Origin: Burkholderia catarinensis
GTDB lineage: Bacteria > Pseudomonadota > Gammaproteobacteria > Burkholderiales > Burkholderiaceae
Direction: 5' to 3'
NCBI RefSeq assembly: GCF_001883705.2
Contig: NZ_MDEQ02000004.1
Span: 1-64,000 of the forward strand
Length of the DNA: 64,000 nt
Shown: piece after piece, positions 7,706-15,500 of the stretch
How the letters are laid out: every line of letters starts with the position of its first letter
How positions within the stretch are numbered: position 1 is the stretch's first letter
Position numbers and translations under genes: made by a program
The notes under the pieces: generated by a model
Databases searched by the model: none
What the model was told of the DNA's origin: nothing
What the model saw: only the letters and a program-made list of their open reading frames with translations

Positions 7706-7792
7706 GTTTGAACTTTCTTCGCTCTGCGACGCTGCCGGACGGAGACACGCAGAGTTTGTCTTCCACCGTTCACCCACCAAGTTCGGTGTAGG

Positions 7793-7852
7793 CGCACTTT
7801 CAATATGGCGAATTAGAACTCTCTTGTCAAGCACAGAAAGTGCGTCTACTCT
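7793..7852. promoter_or_regulatory. Face-to-face divergent promoters with inverted-repeat operator
   Basis: Plus strand: TTGTCA (7824-7829), 17 bp, TACTCT (7847-7852), serving the XRE gene. Minus strand: TTGACA (7830-7825), 17 bp, CATATT (7807-7802), serving the Ubl operon. The two -35 boxes overlap. A 9-bp inverted repeat, CGCACTTTC (7793-7801) and GAAAGTGCG (7836-7844), places one arm next to the minus -10 box and the other in the plus spacer, 43 bp centre to centre. One repressor could thus shut both promoters. Confidence 0.7.
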
Positions 7853-7889
7853 GAACAACATGCATATTGTCAACTCAGGAGTTCAAGCG

Positions 7890-8210
7890 TTGCCCACCCC
7901 TCTAGGCGACAAGATTCGCGCTGAACGCAAGCGCCTCAAACTGACGATGGACCAGCTCGCAGAGCGCACCGACTCCAGCAAGTCCTACATCTGGGAGCTC
8001 GAAAACCGGCCTGTCGTGCGGCCGTCCGCCGACAAGATCAAGCGCGTTGCCGACGCGCTCAGCGTAACCGTTGAGTTCTTGATCGACGCGGACAAAACGG
8101 AAATGACGAGGTCCGACGAGGATGAAGTGTTCTTCCGCAAGATCGGCCGACTCGACTCCGTCAAGCGTAAGCAACTGGAAAACTTTCTCAAAGCCATCGA
8201 GGACGAGTGA
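7890..8210 (+). CDS. XRE-family transcriptional regulator
   Basis: A 106-residue cytoplasmic regulator with an N-terminal Cro/C1-type HTH (LGDKIRAERKRLKLTMDQLAERTDSSKSYIWELENR, about residues 5-40, then DKIKRVADALSV) and a short helical C-terminal tail. I chose the TTG at 7890 because AGGAG lies eight bases upstream and the predicted transcription start is near 7859. Upstream ATGs at 7860 and before would sit at or ahead of the transcript start. It is divergent from the ubiquitin-like operon and is its likely repressor, acting through the shared operator; this is inferred from position. Confidence 0.85.
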   Translation: MPTPLGDKIRAERKRLKLTMDQLAERTDSSKSYIWELENRPVVRPSADKIKRVADALSVTVEFLIDADKTEMTRSDEDEVFFRKIGRLDSVKRKQLENFLKAIEDE

Positions 8211-8224
8211 CCCCAGACACCGTC

Positions 8225-8568
8225 TGGTTGGGGCCAGCTTTCGAAGCTATGGATGCTGAGCGGCACGCCGTTTCCGGTCAATGTCAGCGAACTTGCAAGC
8301 AGCGCTTCCCCGACCCGGTCGGCCTCATTCGTCCGCACGGTATCGCCGGGATTGGTGGCATGCTGTCGCGGCGAACGACCAAGGGCGATCCAGTGAGCGC
8401 CAGCAGATGCCTTCATGATTACGGCGCAGCTCGGAACATTGCCGAGCAGCGTGCACATCTGCGTGCGCGTCAGTTTCTTGCGAAACACGATGCGCCCGAT
8501 GCTCACAGGGCGTGCAGGTGAAAGCGATGCGTGCCAAGATCGATTCCGATAAACGAAATGACGTCCAT
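8225..8568 (-). pseudogene. IS110-family transposase remnant
   Basis: The minus strand begins with MDVISFIGIDLGTHRFHLHA, the RuvC-like N terminus of IS110 (DEDD) transposases, then a stop and frame change. The second frame reads IGRIVFRKKLTRTQM, then a VIMKASAGAHWIA segment and NEADRVGEALLAS, which matches the next conserved blocks of the family with several altered residues. The C-terminal half, including the Ser-containing domain, is absent. It is a degraded fragment lying between the XRE gene and the protease gene. No complete IS ends can be recognised. Confidence 0.75.
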
Positions 8569-8585
8569 GACGATCATCCGAAAAG

Positions 8586-8623
8586 GAAACAGCCCGATCA
8601 GCGTAAGCTGATCGGGCTGTTTC
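8586..8623 (-). terminator. Strong 17-bp hairpin terminator
   Basis: Perfect 17-bp arms (8586-8602 and 8607-8623) with a GTAA loop and a T-rich minus-strand tail. It lies just behind the protease gene (stop at 8695) and would end its transcript. It also lies next to the IS110 remnant start, so an origin from the IS end is possible. Confidence 0.7.
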
Positions 8624-8694
8624 GGTCAGGCTGACCATCTCATTAGAGCCCGCTCTCGCGGGCTATCGCTCGTGAAACGCACTATCGTTTGCTT

Positions 8695-9759
8695 TTAGGC
8701 TTGTCCGTCAGTGCCGGTAAGGGGGGCAGGGTCATTCGTTGCGGTATCAGATTGCGTCGGGTTTTCTGCTTCTCGAGGATTGCCGTCATTGCTTCCCGCT
8801 CCGTCTCCTCTGTCAACCGCGTCGTCGGCGGCTTCGGGACCGGTTTGAGAGTTATCGACATTTTCCTTCTCCTTTAAAATCTGTTCCATATCCTCGTTTG
8901 GGTAAACGAATTCAATAATTGGCTCCGGACTCGGGAAACGAGACGCCGGCGCCAGTCGTCTCGCAAGCAGCTCTTCGTCGGCTTCAGGCGCCCGCACTTC
9001 ATTGAATAGCTCCTTCGCCTCACGTCGATCAATGACGAAGCCATGGGCAGAGTACGACTCAACAAGCATATTGAGCGTATCTGTATCGAAATTCTGGCCT
9101 TTTGCATGCAGTCTTTGACCGTAGTCCTTCGCAATGGTCATAGATCTGCCGATGTCGCCGATTTGAGTCGGATCGATTTGGGCATAGATAGGCTGAAAAA
9201 GGCCGCTGACGATCTTGGCAGCGGTTTCGGTGGCAGTCTTGAAGGTGACAATACCGCCACTGCGCCGCTTGATAGACAGAAAATAGTTCTCGAACATCGA
9301 GAATGCTTGGTCTTGCAGAGTCTTCAGCGCCTCGCCAATGACGAGGCCTGAATGCATTTCTCCGAGTTCGTCTTTCTTGAAGAGCTGTACATCCAACGGA
9401 CCAAGTTCTCCTTGGTCCGACATAACGATCTCATTGGCCCCGAGCACACACAAGGTCCCGGCAGACTTACAGTAGCCCGACACGAATGCAATGAACCGCT
9501 CATAGTTATCTTGTGCGCAACGCGCAATTCGATAGGCTGCGTCAGCATCTCCGCCAGGCGTAACAATAAACAGAAGCAGATTCTTCGCTTTCTTGAACGT
9601 GCGAACCTTCAGGATGAAGTCATTGTCGACATTCCGCTCGATATCGCTGTTGATGACGGCGATGTCACAATCTAACCTCTGAGCAACCGCGCGTGCGGCT
9701 ATATATAGGTCTTCACGCTCACGCAGTGGCTTGCCGGTTTTTGCCCCGTTGTCGGCCAT
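8695..9759 (-). CDS. ClpP-fold serine protease (SDH/SppA-like)
   Basis: A 354-residue protein of the serine dehydrogenase proteinase (SDH_sah) group of ClpP/crotonase-fold peptidases. Signs are TPGGDADAAYRIAR (about 67-80), the nucleophile region SGYCKSAGTLCVLGANEIVMS (about 94-114) with the Ser of KSAGT, and GELGPLDVQL. No membrane anchor or signal peptide is visible, so it is probably cytoplasmic. The last 60 residues are an acidic, low-complexity tail rich in Asp, Asn, Thr and Ala. It starts one base after a short basic protein gene, whose end supplies its ribosome-binding site. Its closeness to the ubiquitin-like operon suggests, without proof, a shared defence or proteolysis role. Confidence 0.8.
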   Translation of the reverse strand: MADNGAKTGKPLREREDLYIAARAVAQRLDCDIAVINSDIERNVDNDFILKVRTFKKAKNLLLFIVTPGGDADAAYRIARCAQDNYERFIAFVSGYCKSAGTLCVLGANEIVMSDQGELGPLDVQLFKKDELGEMHSGLVIGEALKTLQDQAFSMFENYFLSIKRRSGGIVTFKTATETAAKIVSGLFQPIYAQIDPTQIGDIGRSMTIAKDYGQRLHAKGQNFDTDTLNMLVESYSAHGFVIDRREAKELFNEVRAPEADEELLARRLAPASRFPSPEPIIEFVYPNEDMEQILKEKENVDNSQTGPEAADDAVDRGDGAGSNDGNPREAENPTQSDTATNDPAPLTGTDGQA

Positions 9760-9993
9760 TTATTCCTCTCCTTTCTGATTTTTCGCCCAGCGAGCATGCG
9801 CCGCCTTCTTGGCGATTTCGGAGCGGCGCTCCGATGTGAGGGTCTTGGCTCGTGCATGTCCACCTCGCATACCTCCCAACCGCCCCAATGCCACCGCGGC
9901 AGGATTTTTTCCTACCATTGCAGAATTTTGGGCAATTTCTTCGCCGTCTGTCGTGGCATCAGAGGAAAATATTTCTTTGGGGTTCGAGGTCAT
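9760..9993 (-). CDS. Small basic protein with GGMRGGHARA motif
   Basis: A 77-residue protein starting at ATG 9993 (a longer frame to 10095 lacks support). The C-terminal half has the repeat-like pattern ALGRLGGMRGGHARAKTLTSERRSEIAKKAAHARW, seen in many small bacterial proteins of unknown function that are often placed beside toxins, plasmids or islands. The pattern is probably nucleic-acid binding. Its stop is immediately followed by the start of the ClpP-fold protease gene (TAA ATG), so the two are co-translated. The function is unknown; it could be an adaptor, substrate or regulator of the protease. Confidence 0.65.
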   Translation of the reverse strand: MTSNPKEIFSSDATTDGEEIAQNSAMVGKNPAAVALGRLGGMRGGHARAKTLTSERRSEIAKKAAHARWAKNQKGEE

Positions 9994-10613
9994 GGGGTCT
10001 ATGCTTGAGCGGTTATGCAGGCGAACATTAGCATAGCTGCTACAAAGGTGCGCGCCCGTTACAAATTTCTCTCGCGAACGCTGGTCGGCGAGCAATACGG
10101 CGTAGCCACTACATTACTGACGCGGCATAACAGCGCTTATGTCAGATTTCGTGGCTTGATCGTCATAGAGATGACGTTGTGCGTAATGATGAATCGGACC
10201 ACGGTGGCGAATCGCGAAAGGCCCGCGGTGTCGAGCGCAGCAGACGGCGGCCGCTTGGCGGGGTTATTTGGTCGCGCTTGCTGTCGGCTACCCACGGCCC
10301 CGACGTGTCCCGCACACTCTGCGGGCACAAGTAGATATCCATCATGGCTCCGGCACCGAACGCCGAGAAATAGAAGCGCCGGGATTCGACGCTAAGCTCC
10401 TCGTGGCGTGCCCGCTGGTCCTGCATATTCCGCTCGGCTACAGTCGCCCGAGACGGGTGTTGTGTCAAGCGATGCCGACGCCGTGGCAAATTTCGTTCGG
10501 GGTGCGCCAGCAGTGAGGTTATTTGGTCGCGCCCCGCGCGATGCCGGCGGTGAAAACGTCGCTTTCGAGTGTCCAGGCAGTCGGCGTATGCTTATAGCGA
10601 AGGAGAGCACGCG
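9994..10613. other. Non-coding segment with a 15-bp direct repeat
   Basis: About 620 bases. Open frames on both strands (for example minus 10163-10489) have no recognisable motifs and poor starts. GTTATTTGGTCGCGC occurs twice (10263-10277 and 10518-10532), 255 bp apart, in otherwise unrelated context. The left part must contain the promoter of the protease operon, the right part that of the small-gene pair. No other structure is convincing. Confidence 0.45.
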
Positions 10614-10853
10614 ATGTCCGCTGACAAGCTAGGTCGTTTCATGGCAAGCCCCGAGTTTCTGGCGCGCGCGAACGCTGCTATCGCCAAGTCTGTGCGCGAA
10701 CTGGAAATGAAAGGTATCAGGCCCGTGTATTTCGATCGAGACGCGGGTCGTATTGTGGGTGCAGACGCATCGCGCAAAAACGGCTCTTGTGAGGGGCGAT
10801 GCGTTACCGATATATTGAAGCGCGAAGCAAGCCCAAAGGAGGGGGGAGAATGA
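10614..10853 (+). CDS. Small hypothetical protein (79 aa)
   Basis: Starts at ATG 10614, preceded by AAGGAG eight bases upstream, which decides this start over 10569. The sequence has a helical N terminus (LGRFMASPEFLARANAAIAKSVRELEMKGIRPVYFD) and a short tail. It resembles small accessory proteins of plasmids, but I cannot name a family. Its stop overlaps the start of the next gene (ATGA), so the two form a coupled pair. Confidence 0.65.
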   Translation: MSADKLGRFMASPEFLARANAAIAKSVRELEMKGIRPVYFDRDAGRIVGADASRKNGSCEGRCVTDILKREASPKEGGE

Positions 10854-11113
10854 GCGACAACGGGGCCGCGCTTGGCAGAGCGATTGCTGCTGAGCGGAAT
10901 GCGGCAGACTGGAAATCGTATGCGAAAAAACTTGAGCAGCAACTTTTGGTTGCCCAGGCCAACCTTGCCGGTCACAAAGTGCTCAAGGAAATCGCAATTC
11001 GTGAGCTGGCAAAGGCTGATCCCTCCCATTTTTTGACTGCTCAACATAACCGACAACGGCTGTTTGATGAGCAGTTCGATGCTGTGATCTCTGGCAATCG
11101 TCGTGCCGCGTAG
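10850..11113 (+). CDS. Small hypothetical coiled-coil protein (87 aa)
   Basis: Starts at ATG 10850, with a strong GGAGGGGGGAGA ribosome-binding region and a four-base overlap with the preceding gene. Predicted to be helical, with coiled-coil character (WKSYAKKLEQQLLVAQANLAGHKVLKEIAIRELAK). No signal peptide. The function is not recognised. It converges on the DotA/TraY gene. Confidence 0.65.
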   Translation: MSDNGAALGRAIAAERNAADWKSYAKKLEQQLLVAQANLAGHKVLKEIAIRELAKADPSHFLTAQHNRQRLFDEQFDAVISGNRRAA

Positions 11114-11147
11114 CGCATACGAAAAGCGCGTGCAAACTGGCTGTCAA

Positions 11148-13439
11148 TTAGCCCAAGTCTCGACCTACGCCTCCACCTGGGCCGGTCGACTTCGGCGGGT
11201 CTCCATCGCCACGCCCAAGTACAGAAGGAACTTGGCTCCGACCAATGCTGCCGCCGTGCCCGATACCCGCGCCGAACAAGCGATTCACGCGATCCTCCAA
11301 TTCCGGCATTCGCGACGCCATCTGACCGCCTACCCATGAGAACACCTGGTCAGGCACGATGTGTATCAAACTGAACGTACTGTTGCACAACGTCTGGCAC
11401 ATACCAACGTAGAGAACGATGTAGCCGACAATGCTCACGAGGCCCGTCGTGGAGTCATATTGGGCGTTTTGCATGGCAACACCGAACATCGAGTTGAGCA
11501 GCGTTCCGAGCACCACAATGCCCGCTCCCGCGAGGACGAAGCCGATTTCCATGAAGACCGGTCGGAACATGACGTTCAGCAGAAAGATGTAGCCATGTGT
11601 TGGCCTTTGCCCCAACCCTTCACCTTCGCCATCAAGGTGTGTCATCGCCCATAACGGCGAAGCGACCATCGACTCCCCGACGACGGCGTACCACGACACG
11701 ACGCCACTGAACCAAATGATGAACGGAAGCATCGGGATGTAGATCGACAGCATCGCGCCGAAGAAAAATAGCGAGATGATTGTGATAACCACGAAGGGCG
11801 CGAGCGCTTTCAGAATCCCTTTCGCTGCACCTGCAACGACATCGAACATGCCCAAGGTGGCGACATCAGCAGCGGCCGACGCGATCTTGCCTGCGGTGGT
11901 CTCCTTCGCCTCAGCTATCCCCTCCAACGCTGCATACCCGGCGAGACCTGTCCAACCGGCGTCAAGGATATAGTCGCCCAGATTCTTCATGCCGATCAGT
12001 GGATTAGTCGTGCTTCCAGGGCCTTGGCCGGAGTTGAGGCTGACCGCCCATTTCACTATGCCTTGGCCGTTGAAGATCTTCCCGAGAATGCTCTTCGCAT
12101 CCGTCAGGCCGCTAACGCCGCTTCCGAACATACCGTTGGCATTTTGCGCTGTGGATGTCGACGCGTCCTGCTGGTATTGCTGCAAATACGCCGCACTTAC
12201 TCTACGGTATAGCTGCGGGTAGGGCATGTTGTCGGGATCGGTACCAGGTACCGCGGCGGCCGTCGCGTTTGCGAGGGTGGTTACCTGCGAGTTCGCCTGG
12301 GCAAAAGTTTGATACCACGCGCCCATCATGATCCAGCCATCGCGTTGGAGGTTCGACTGGATCACGCTCGCCAATCCGCTGATCGCATTCGAGGAATTCG
12401 ATATCGCATCGGAAATTGTCTTCTCGTACTGGAGCGCGGCCTGGTTAATTGTGTTCTGTGGATCTGCCGGCTGACTCTGCCCGTTCACGGCCGACACGTA
12501 AGCTTGCGCCGCGGAAGACAACGTGGACTGGAGCGTGGTCAGCGCGCCCTGATGCGCGCTGAGCATCTGCGAGTAGATCGATCCGGGGTCGAGTGAATAG
12601 ACGGCCATACCGTCATACGACGGTAGCGTCGGCGGTTGCGTAATGTTGATCTCGGCTCCGCCGCACGAAAGTCCCCGCTGGTTCATGAGCACGACCTTGT
12701 TGCGCGTCGTGATCGCGTTGAAATTTTCGCCCGCATCGACAGATACGCCGCTGTCGTTCGGCATGTTGGCGATCGCCGTGTTAGCTGCTTGCGCGCAGAG
12801 ATTCGCTTCAAAGAGAGCCTTCGCGAGTGTGGTCGCCTGCGGCGAGGCTGGCGTTGCGATCATCGATCCGCCGCTGTTGAGCACGGACACCGCAGCGTCG
12901 AGCGACAGGTTCGCAATCCCCACGCCGAGCATCGTTCCCCAGAGCATCGCCATCTGCGCGCCACAGTAACCGCCGAAGACTGGAACGAGACCGGCGAAGC
13001 CGACGCTCATGCGTATGATGAACCACGGCGAGGACTTTTTCTGTCCCATGAATTCGCCATCCTGCCCGGTTGCGATCATTGCAGAGCCAAAGTGATACAT
13101 GGCCCATATCGCACCGACAGCGAGCATGCACGCGTTCAGCACCAGGAACAGTTGCGCAATCATGCCGCCTGATCCACCGCCAGCTGCGAGCGGGTTGTGT
13201 ACCACCGACCCATAGACGAGTTCCAGCAGCGACATAGACTTGTCGCCGCCGCGGTTCGCCGCGTTTTGAATGTCGCCCATGGACACGGGCGACTGTGCAA
13301 ACGACGTTGCTGATGCAAGCAAGATCACCAATCCGATGGTGGTTTGCCTGCCTCGGCCCCGCGAAATGGCGTCGCTGAAGCATATGCCGGTCCGAGCCAG
13401 GCGGCGACCGGTCAACGTTTTCTTCGATGTGATGCTCAT
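11148..13439 (-). CDS. DotA/TraY-family conjugation membrane protein
   Basis: A 763-residue polytopic inner-membrane protein of the DotA/TraY family, a late component of IncI-type (type IVB) conjugation systems. After a basic N terminus come a signal-like hydrophobic segment (TIGLVILLASATSFAQS), the conserved early block SMSLLELVYGSVVHNPL and several membrane helices (FLVLNACMLAVGAIWAMYHFG; around FVVITIISLFFFGAMLSIYI; VGYIVLYVGMCQTL). A large periplasmic Gln/Ser/Ala-rich region lies between. ATG 13439 is preferred because it overlaps the upstream stop (ATGA) and follows a GAGAG site. Other Dot/Tra genes are missing, so it is probably a stranded remnant. Confidence 0.85.
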   Translation of the reverse strand: MSITSKKTLTGRRLARTGICFSDAISRGRGRQTTIGLVILLASATSFAQSPVSMGDIQNAANRGGDKSMSLLELVYGSVVHNPLAAGGGSGGMIAQLFLVLNACMLAVGAIWAMYHFGSAMIATGQDGEFMGQKKSSPWFIIRMSVGFAGLVPVFGGYCGAQMAMLWGTMLGVGIANLSLDAAVSVLNSGGSMIATPASPQATTLAKALFEANLCAQAANTAIANMPNDSGVSVDAGENFNAITTRNKVVLMNQRGLSCGGAEINITQPPTLPSYDGMAVYSLDPGSIYSQMLSAHQGALTTLQSTLSSAAQAYVSAVNGQSQPADPQNTINQAALQYEKTISDAISNSSNAISGLASVIQSNLQRDGWIMMGAWYQTFAQANSQVTTLANATAAAVPGTDPDNMPYPQLYRRVSAAYLQQYQQDASTSTAQNANGMFGSGVSGLTDAKSILGKIFNGQGIVKWAVSLNSGQGPGSTTNPLIGMKNLGDYILDAGWTGLAGYAALEGIAEAKETTAGKIASAAADVATLGMFDVVAGAAKGILKALAPFVVITIISLFFFGAMLSIYIPMLPFIIWFSGVVSWYAVVGESMVASPLWAMTHLDGEGEGLGQRPTHGYIFLLNVMFRPVFMEIGFVLAGAGIVVLGTLLNSMFGVAMQNAQYDSTTGLVSIVGYIVLYVGMCQTLCNSTFSLIHIVPDQVFSWVGGQMASRMPELEDRVNRLFGAGIGHGGSIGRSQVPSVLGRGDGDPPKSTGPGGGVGRDLG

Positions 13440-13753
13440 CGTTGGATCTCTCGCTCGGTTGCGTTCTCGACCGTTATGTATGCCTGTTTCAAGAGGAACC
13501 ACCAGAAGAAGACGACCCACGCGACGGCCATCGCGACACCGACCCAATTCATCCAGCTTCCGGCCTCACCGTAGTGGCTACGCGCCCACCACAAAGAGGC
13601 GAGCACGAAGCAATGCAGGAGTACGCAGATCTGGACGATCAGGCACGCGTCTTTAAATTGTTCACGGGTTAGTCGACCCCGTGCACGGCGACGCCGGATC
13701 GCACGGGGAGCGGCCGCGATCACGTGTGTGAAATGACGGAGGTTGCGTTTCAT
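13436..13753 (-). CDS. Small membrane protein in TraX position
   Basis: A 105-residue protein with a strongly basic N terminus and two predicted membrane helices (ACLIVQICVLLHCFVLASLW and WVGVAMAVAWVVFFWWFLL). It overlaps the DotA/TraY gene by four bases and follows the PilV gene by ten, so it belongs to the same operon. In IncI-type plasmids a gene called traX precedes traY; position alone suggests a counterpart, and similarity is not evident to me. Confidence 0.6.
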   Translation of the reverse strand: MKRNLRHFTHVIAAAPRAIRRRRARGRLTREQFKDACLIVQICVLLHCFVLASLWWARSHYGEAGSWMNWVGVAMAVAWVVFFWWFLLKQAYITVENATEREIQR

Positions 13754-13763
13754 AGCATCGCGT

Positions 13764-15263
13764 CTAGCTTTGTCGGCAAACAGTGACCCACCCGTTGCCC
13801 TCGCTGCCGCCCGAAACATCGGAAGGAGAGTTGAAGACGTTGAAGTAGTGGTTCTGCAAGATGCCGGAAGCCCAGAACGAATCGTACTGAATGCACCTCC
13901 AGGCCAGGCCCTCGCCGGGCGTTATCCAGACACCGGATTGGCAAAACAGTGGGCCAGTTCCAGAATTGGCGATCAACCCGTTAGGAGAACAGGCTCCGCC
14001 CGGTGCCGCCCATCCGTTCGGCTGGATATATTCGTTCGAGGTAAACCGCCCCGTTGTGATCAGTTGGCCGCTTCCGCCACCTCCGCCGACAATTGTCGCT
14101 CCCGAGCCGTTCCATGGCTTCAGATACAGGTTTCCGCCGCCTGTCTCAATGTACTGAGTGCCGGGGTTGTAGATTTGGGTGTTGGCACCCATCGTAGTGT
14201 TGCCGTTGATCTGTACGTTCCCGTTGGCAATCACGTTGCCTGCCTGATCAACGGAAAACAGCTCCCCGTTCCACGAGCCGTTTACTAGACGGAATCTGCC
14301 GTTCGAACTCTGCAAATAAGCGGTTTGACCATTGGCACCTACGAGGCCGAGCACTCCGCCCTCCGGCACTTGGTTGAAGGCGATCACCTTGCCATTGGCC
14401 AAGGACACGGAAGGCGCGCCGAACGCACCGTCCGCGAGAGTCTGCAGGCTTTGGGACGTAATCGAGTTCCCGTTGGTGATGTTGTGCAGCGTTCCGGTCG
14501 TGCCCTTGAAGTTCAGGTCGCCTTCCATTGGAAGCGATCCATCGCGGCGGACAAACGCTGACCATCCGCTCGACCCGTAACCGACGCGCATCGCAAGCAC
14601 GCCTGCGACGTTGCCATTGGGATTTGGCAGTGACCAGCCACCGTCTAGGCCCGCTATGGTGCCTGGCGTCACGAGATCGGAATAACCCCCGTCACCTCCG
14701 ATCGCAGCCGCTCCGTCATCGAGAGTCAATGGATGGCCGGTCGACGGGTCAGTAATGGCGCCGTCGATATACACCATTCCTGCGATGTCACAACGGGGTG
14801 CGACGCAACCGGCGGGCGTTTTCGCAAGGGATATGACGTACGGTGTCCCATACGCGCTCGTCGTCGAATAGCCGGCGGGGACGACATTGATCGCTTCAAG
14901 CTCTGCGATCGTCGGCGCGTACTCGTTCACAACGCCTGGAATGGCTGTGCCATTGACCAGATTCGAGTAGTAGATGGACAGGTATTTGCCGTTAATGCTG
15001 TTGCCGATGTCGGCAAGTACATTGCCTTGCGCGGCCATTTGCTGCGACAGCATTTCTTCGCGCTTCTGCCACAGGCCAACGGTCGCGAACGCAATTGCTA
15101 TGCTCGCTCCAATGCCTAGCGACAACAGGTCGTAATAGCCCCGTTGCCGAGCACGAGAGCCGATCAGCATTCTGGTGAGCAGGCCTTTCTCCCGTGCACA
15201 GTGAGTTTGGTGCGTGCCGGGGGCCAACCGTGCGGTTACGTCCAGCAAGTGGTTCAAGCTCAT
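13764..15263 (-). CDS. pilV: PilV-type pilus tip adhesin
   Basis: A 499-residue protein of the shufflon-type PilV family: minor pilin at the tip of the thin type IV pilus that selects recipients in IncI-type mating. It has a basic leader, then a prepilin-like segment (RQRGYYDLLSLGIGASIAIAFATVG, around residues 39-63), a long Gly/Asn-rich beta domain, and a Cys-containing C-terminal adhesin part (LAWRCIQYDSFWASG ... WVTVCRQS). The residue five positions after the putative cleavage Gly is Leu, not the usual Glu. Only one C terminus is encoded, and I see no inverted shufflon repeats or shufflon recombinase. Start 15263 has a GAGG site; ATG 15170 would give a shorter leader. Confidence 0.82.
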   Translation of the reverse strand: MSLNHLLDVTARLAPGTHQTHCAREKGLLTRMLIGSRARQRGYYDLLSLGIGASIAIAFATVGLWQKREEMLSQQMAAQGNVLADIGNSINGKYLSIYYSNLVNGTAIPGVVNEYAPTIAELEAINVVPAGYSTTSAYGTPYVISLAKTPAGCVAPRCDIAGMVYIDGAITDPSTGHPLTLDDGAAAIGGDGGYSDLVTPGTIAGLDGGWSLPNPNGNVAGVLAMRVGYGSSGWSAFVRRDGSLPMEGDLNFKGTTGTLHNITNGNSITSQSLQTLADGAFGAPSVSLANGKVIAFNQVPEGGVLGLVGANGQTAYLQSSNGRFRLVNGSWNGELFSVDQAGNVIANGNVQINGNTTMGANTQIYNPGTQYIETGGGNLYLKPWNGSGATIVGGGGGSGQLITTGRFTSNEYIQPNGWAAPGGACSPNGLIANSGTGPLFCQSGVWITPGEGLAWRCIQYDSFWASGILQNHYFNVFNSPSDVSGGSEGNGWVTVCRQS

Positions 15264-15266
15264 CGG

Positions 15267-15500
15267 TTACCTCGCACGATGCAGCGTCAGCCATTGCCGC
15301 CGCGTCATAGGAATTTCCACGCAGATGCCGTTGACAACCTGCACCTCTGTGGCCTGCTCGTTGTAGTACTCCTCCCAGACCGCCGCGATGTCCAGGGGCG
15401 TGCCGGGCGGCTCGACGCCGAGCGGGTCGGATGGCGATGTCTGGGCCATTGCCAGCGGCGACGCCGCGAGCAGCACAGCGAACGCAATGGTGGCTTTCAT
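15267..15500 (-). CDS. Small secreted protein of the pilus block
   Basis: A 77-residue protein with a clear signal peptide (MKATIAFAVLLAASPLAMAQ), leaving a mature part of about 57 residues with two Trp and one Cys. Its start overlaps the stop of the preceding gene and its stop lies three bases before pilV, so it is translationally coupled to pilus genes. It may be a periplasmic pilus assembly factor; no family is recognised. Confidence 0.65.
   Translation of the reverse strand: MKATIAFAVLLAASPLAMAQTSPSDPLGVEPPGTPLDIAAVWEEYYNEQATEVQVVNGICVEIPMTRRQWLTLHRAR

Noticed and set aside
7551-7889. N-terminal extension of the XRE protein
   Set aside because: It would cross the divergent promoter region and the Ubl gene; the TTG at 7890 has the ribosome-binding site.
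10163-10489. A 108-residue minus frame in the island gap
   Set aside because: Weak start, no recognisable motif, Arg/Ser-rich end; kept only as a non-coding segment.
13764-15263. A functional shufflon at pilV
   Set aside because: Only one C-terminal segment is encoded and no inverted recombination repeats or Rci-type gene are visible nearby.
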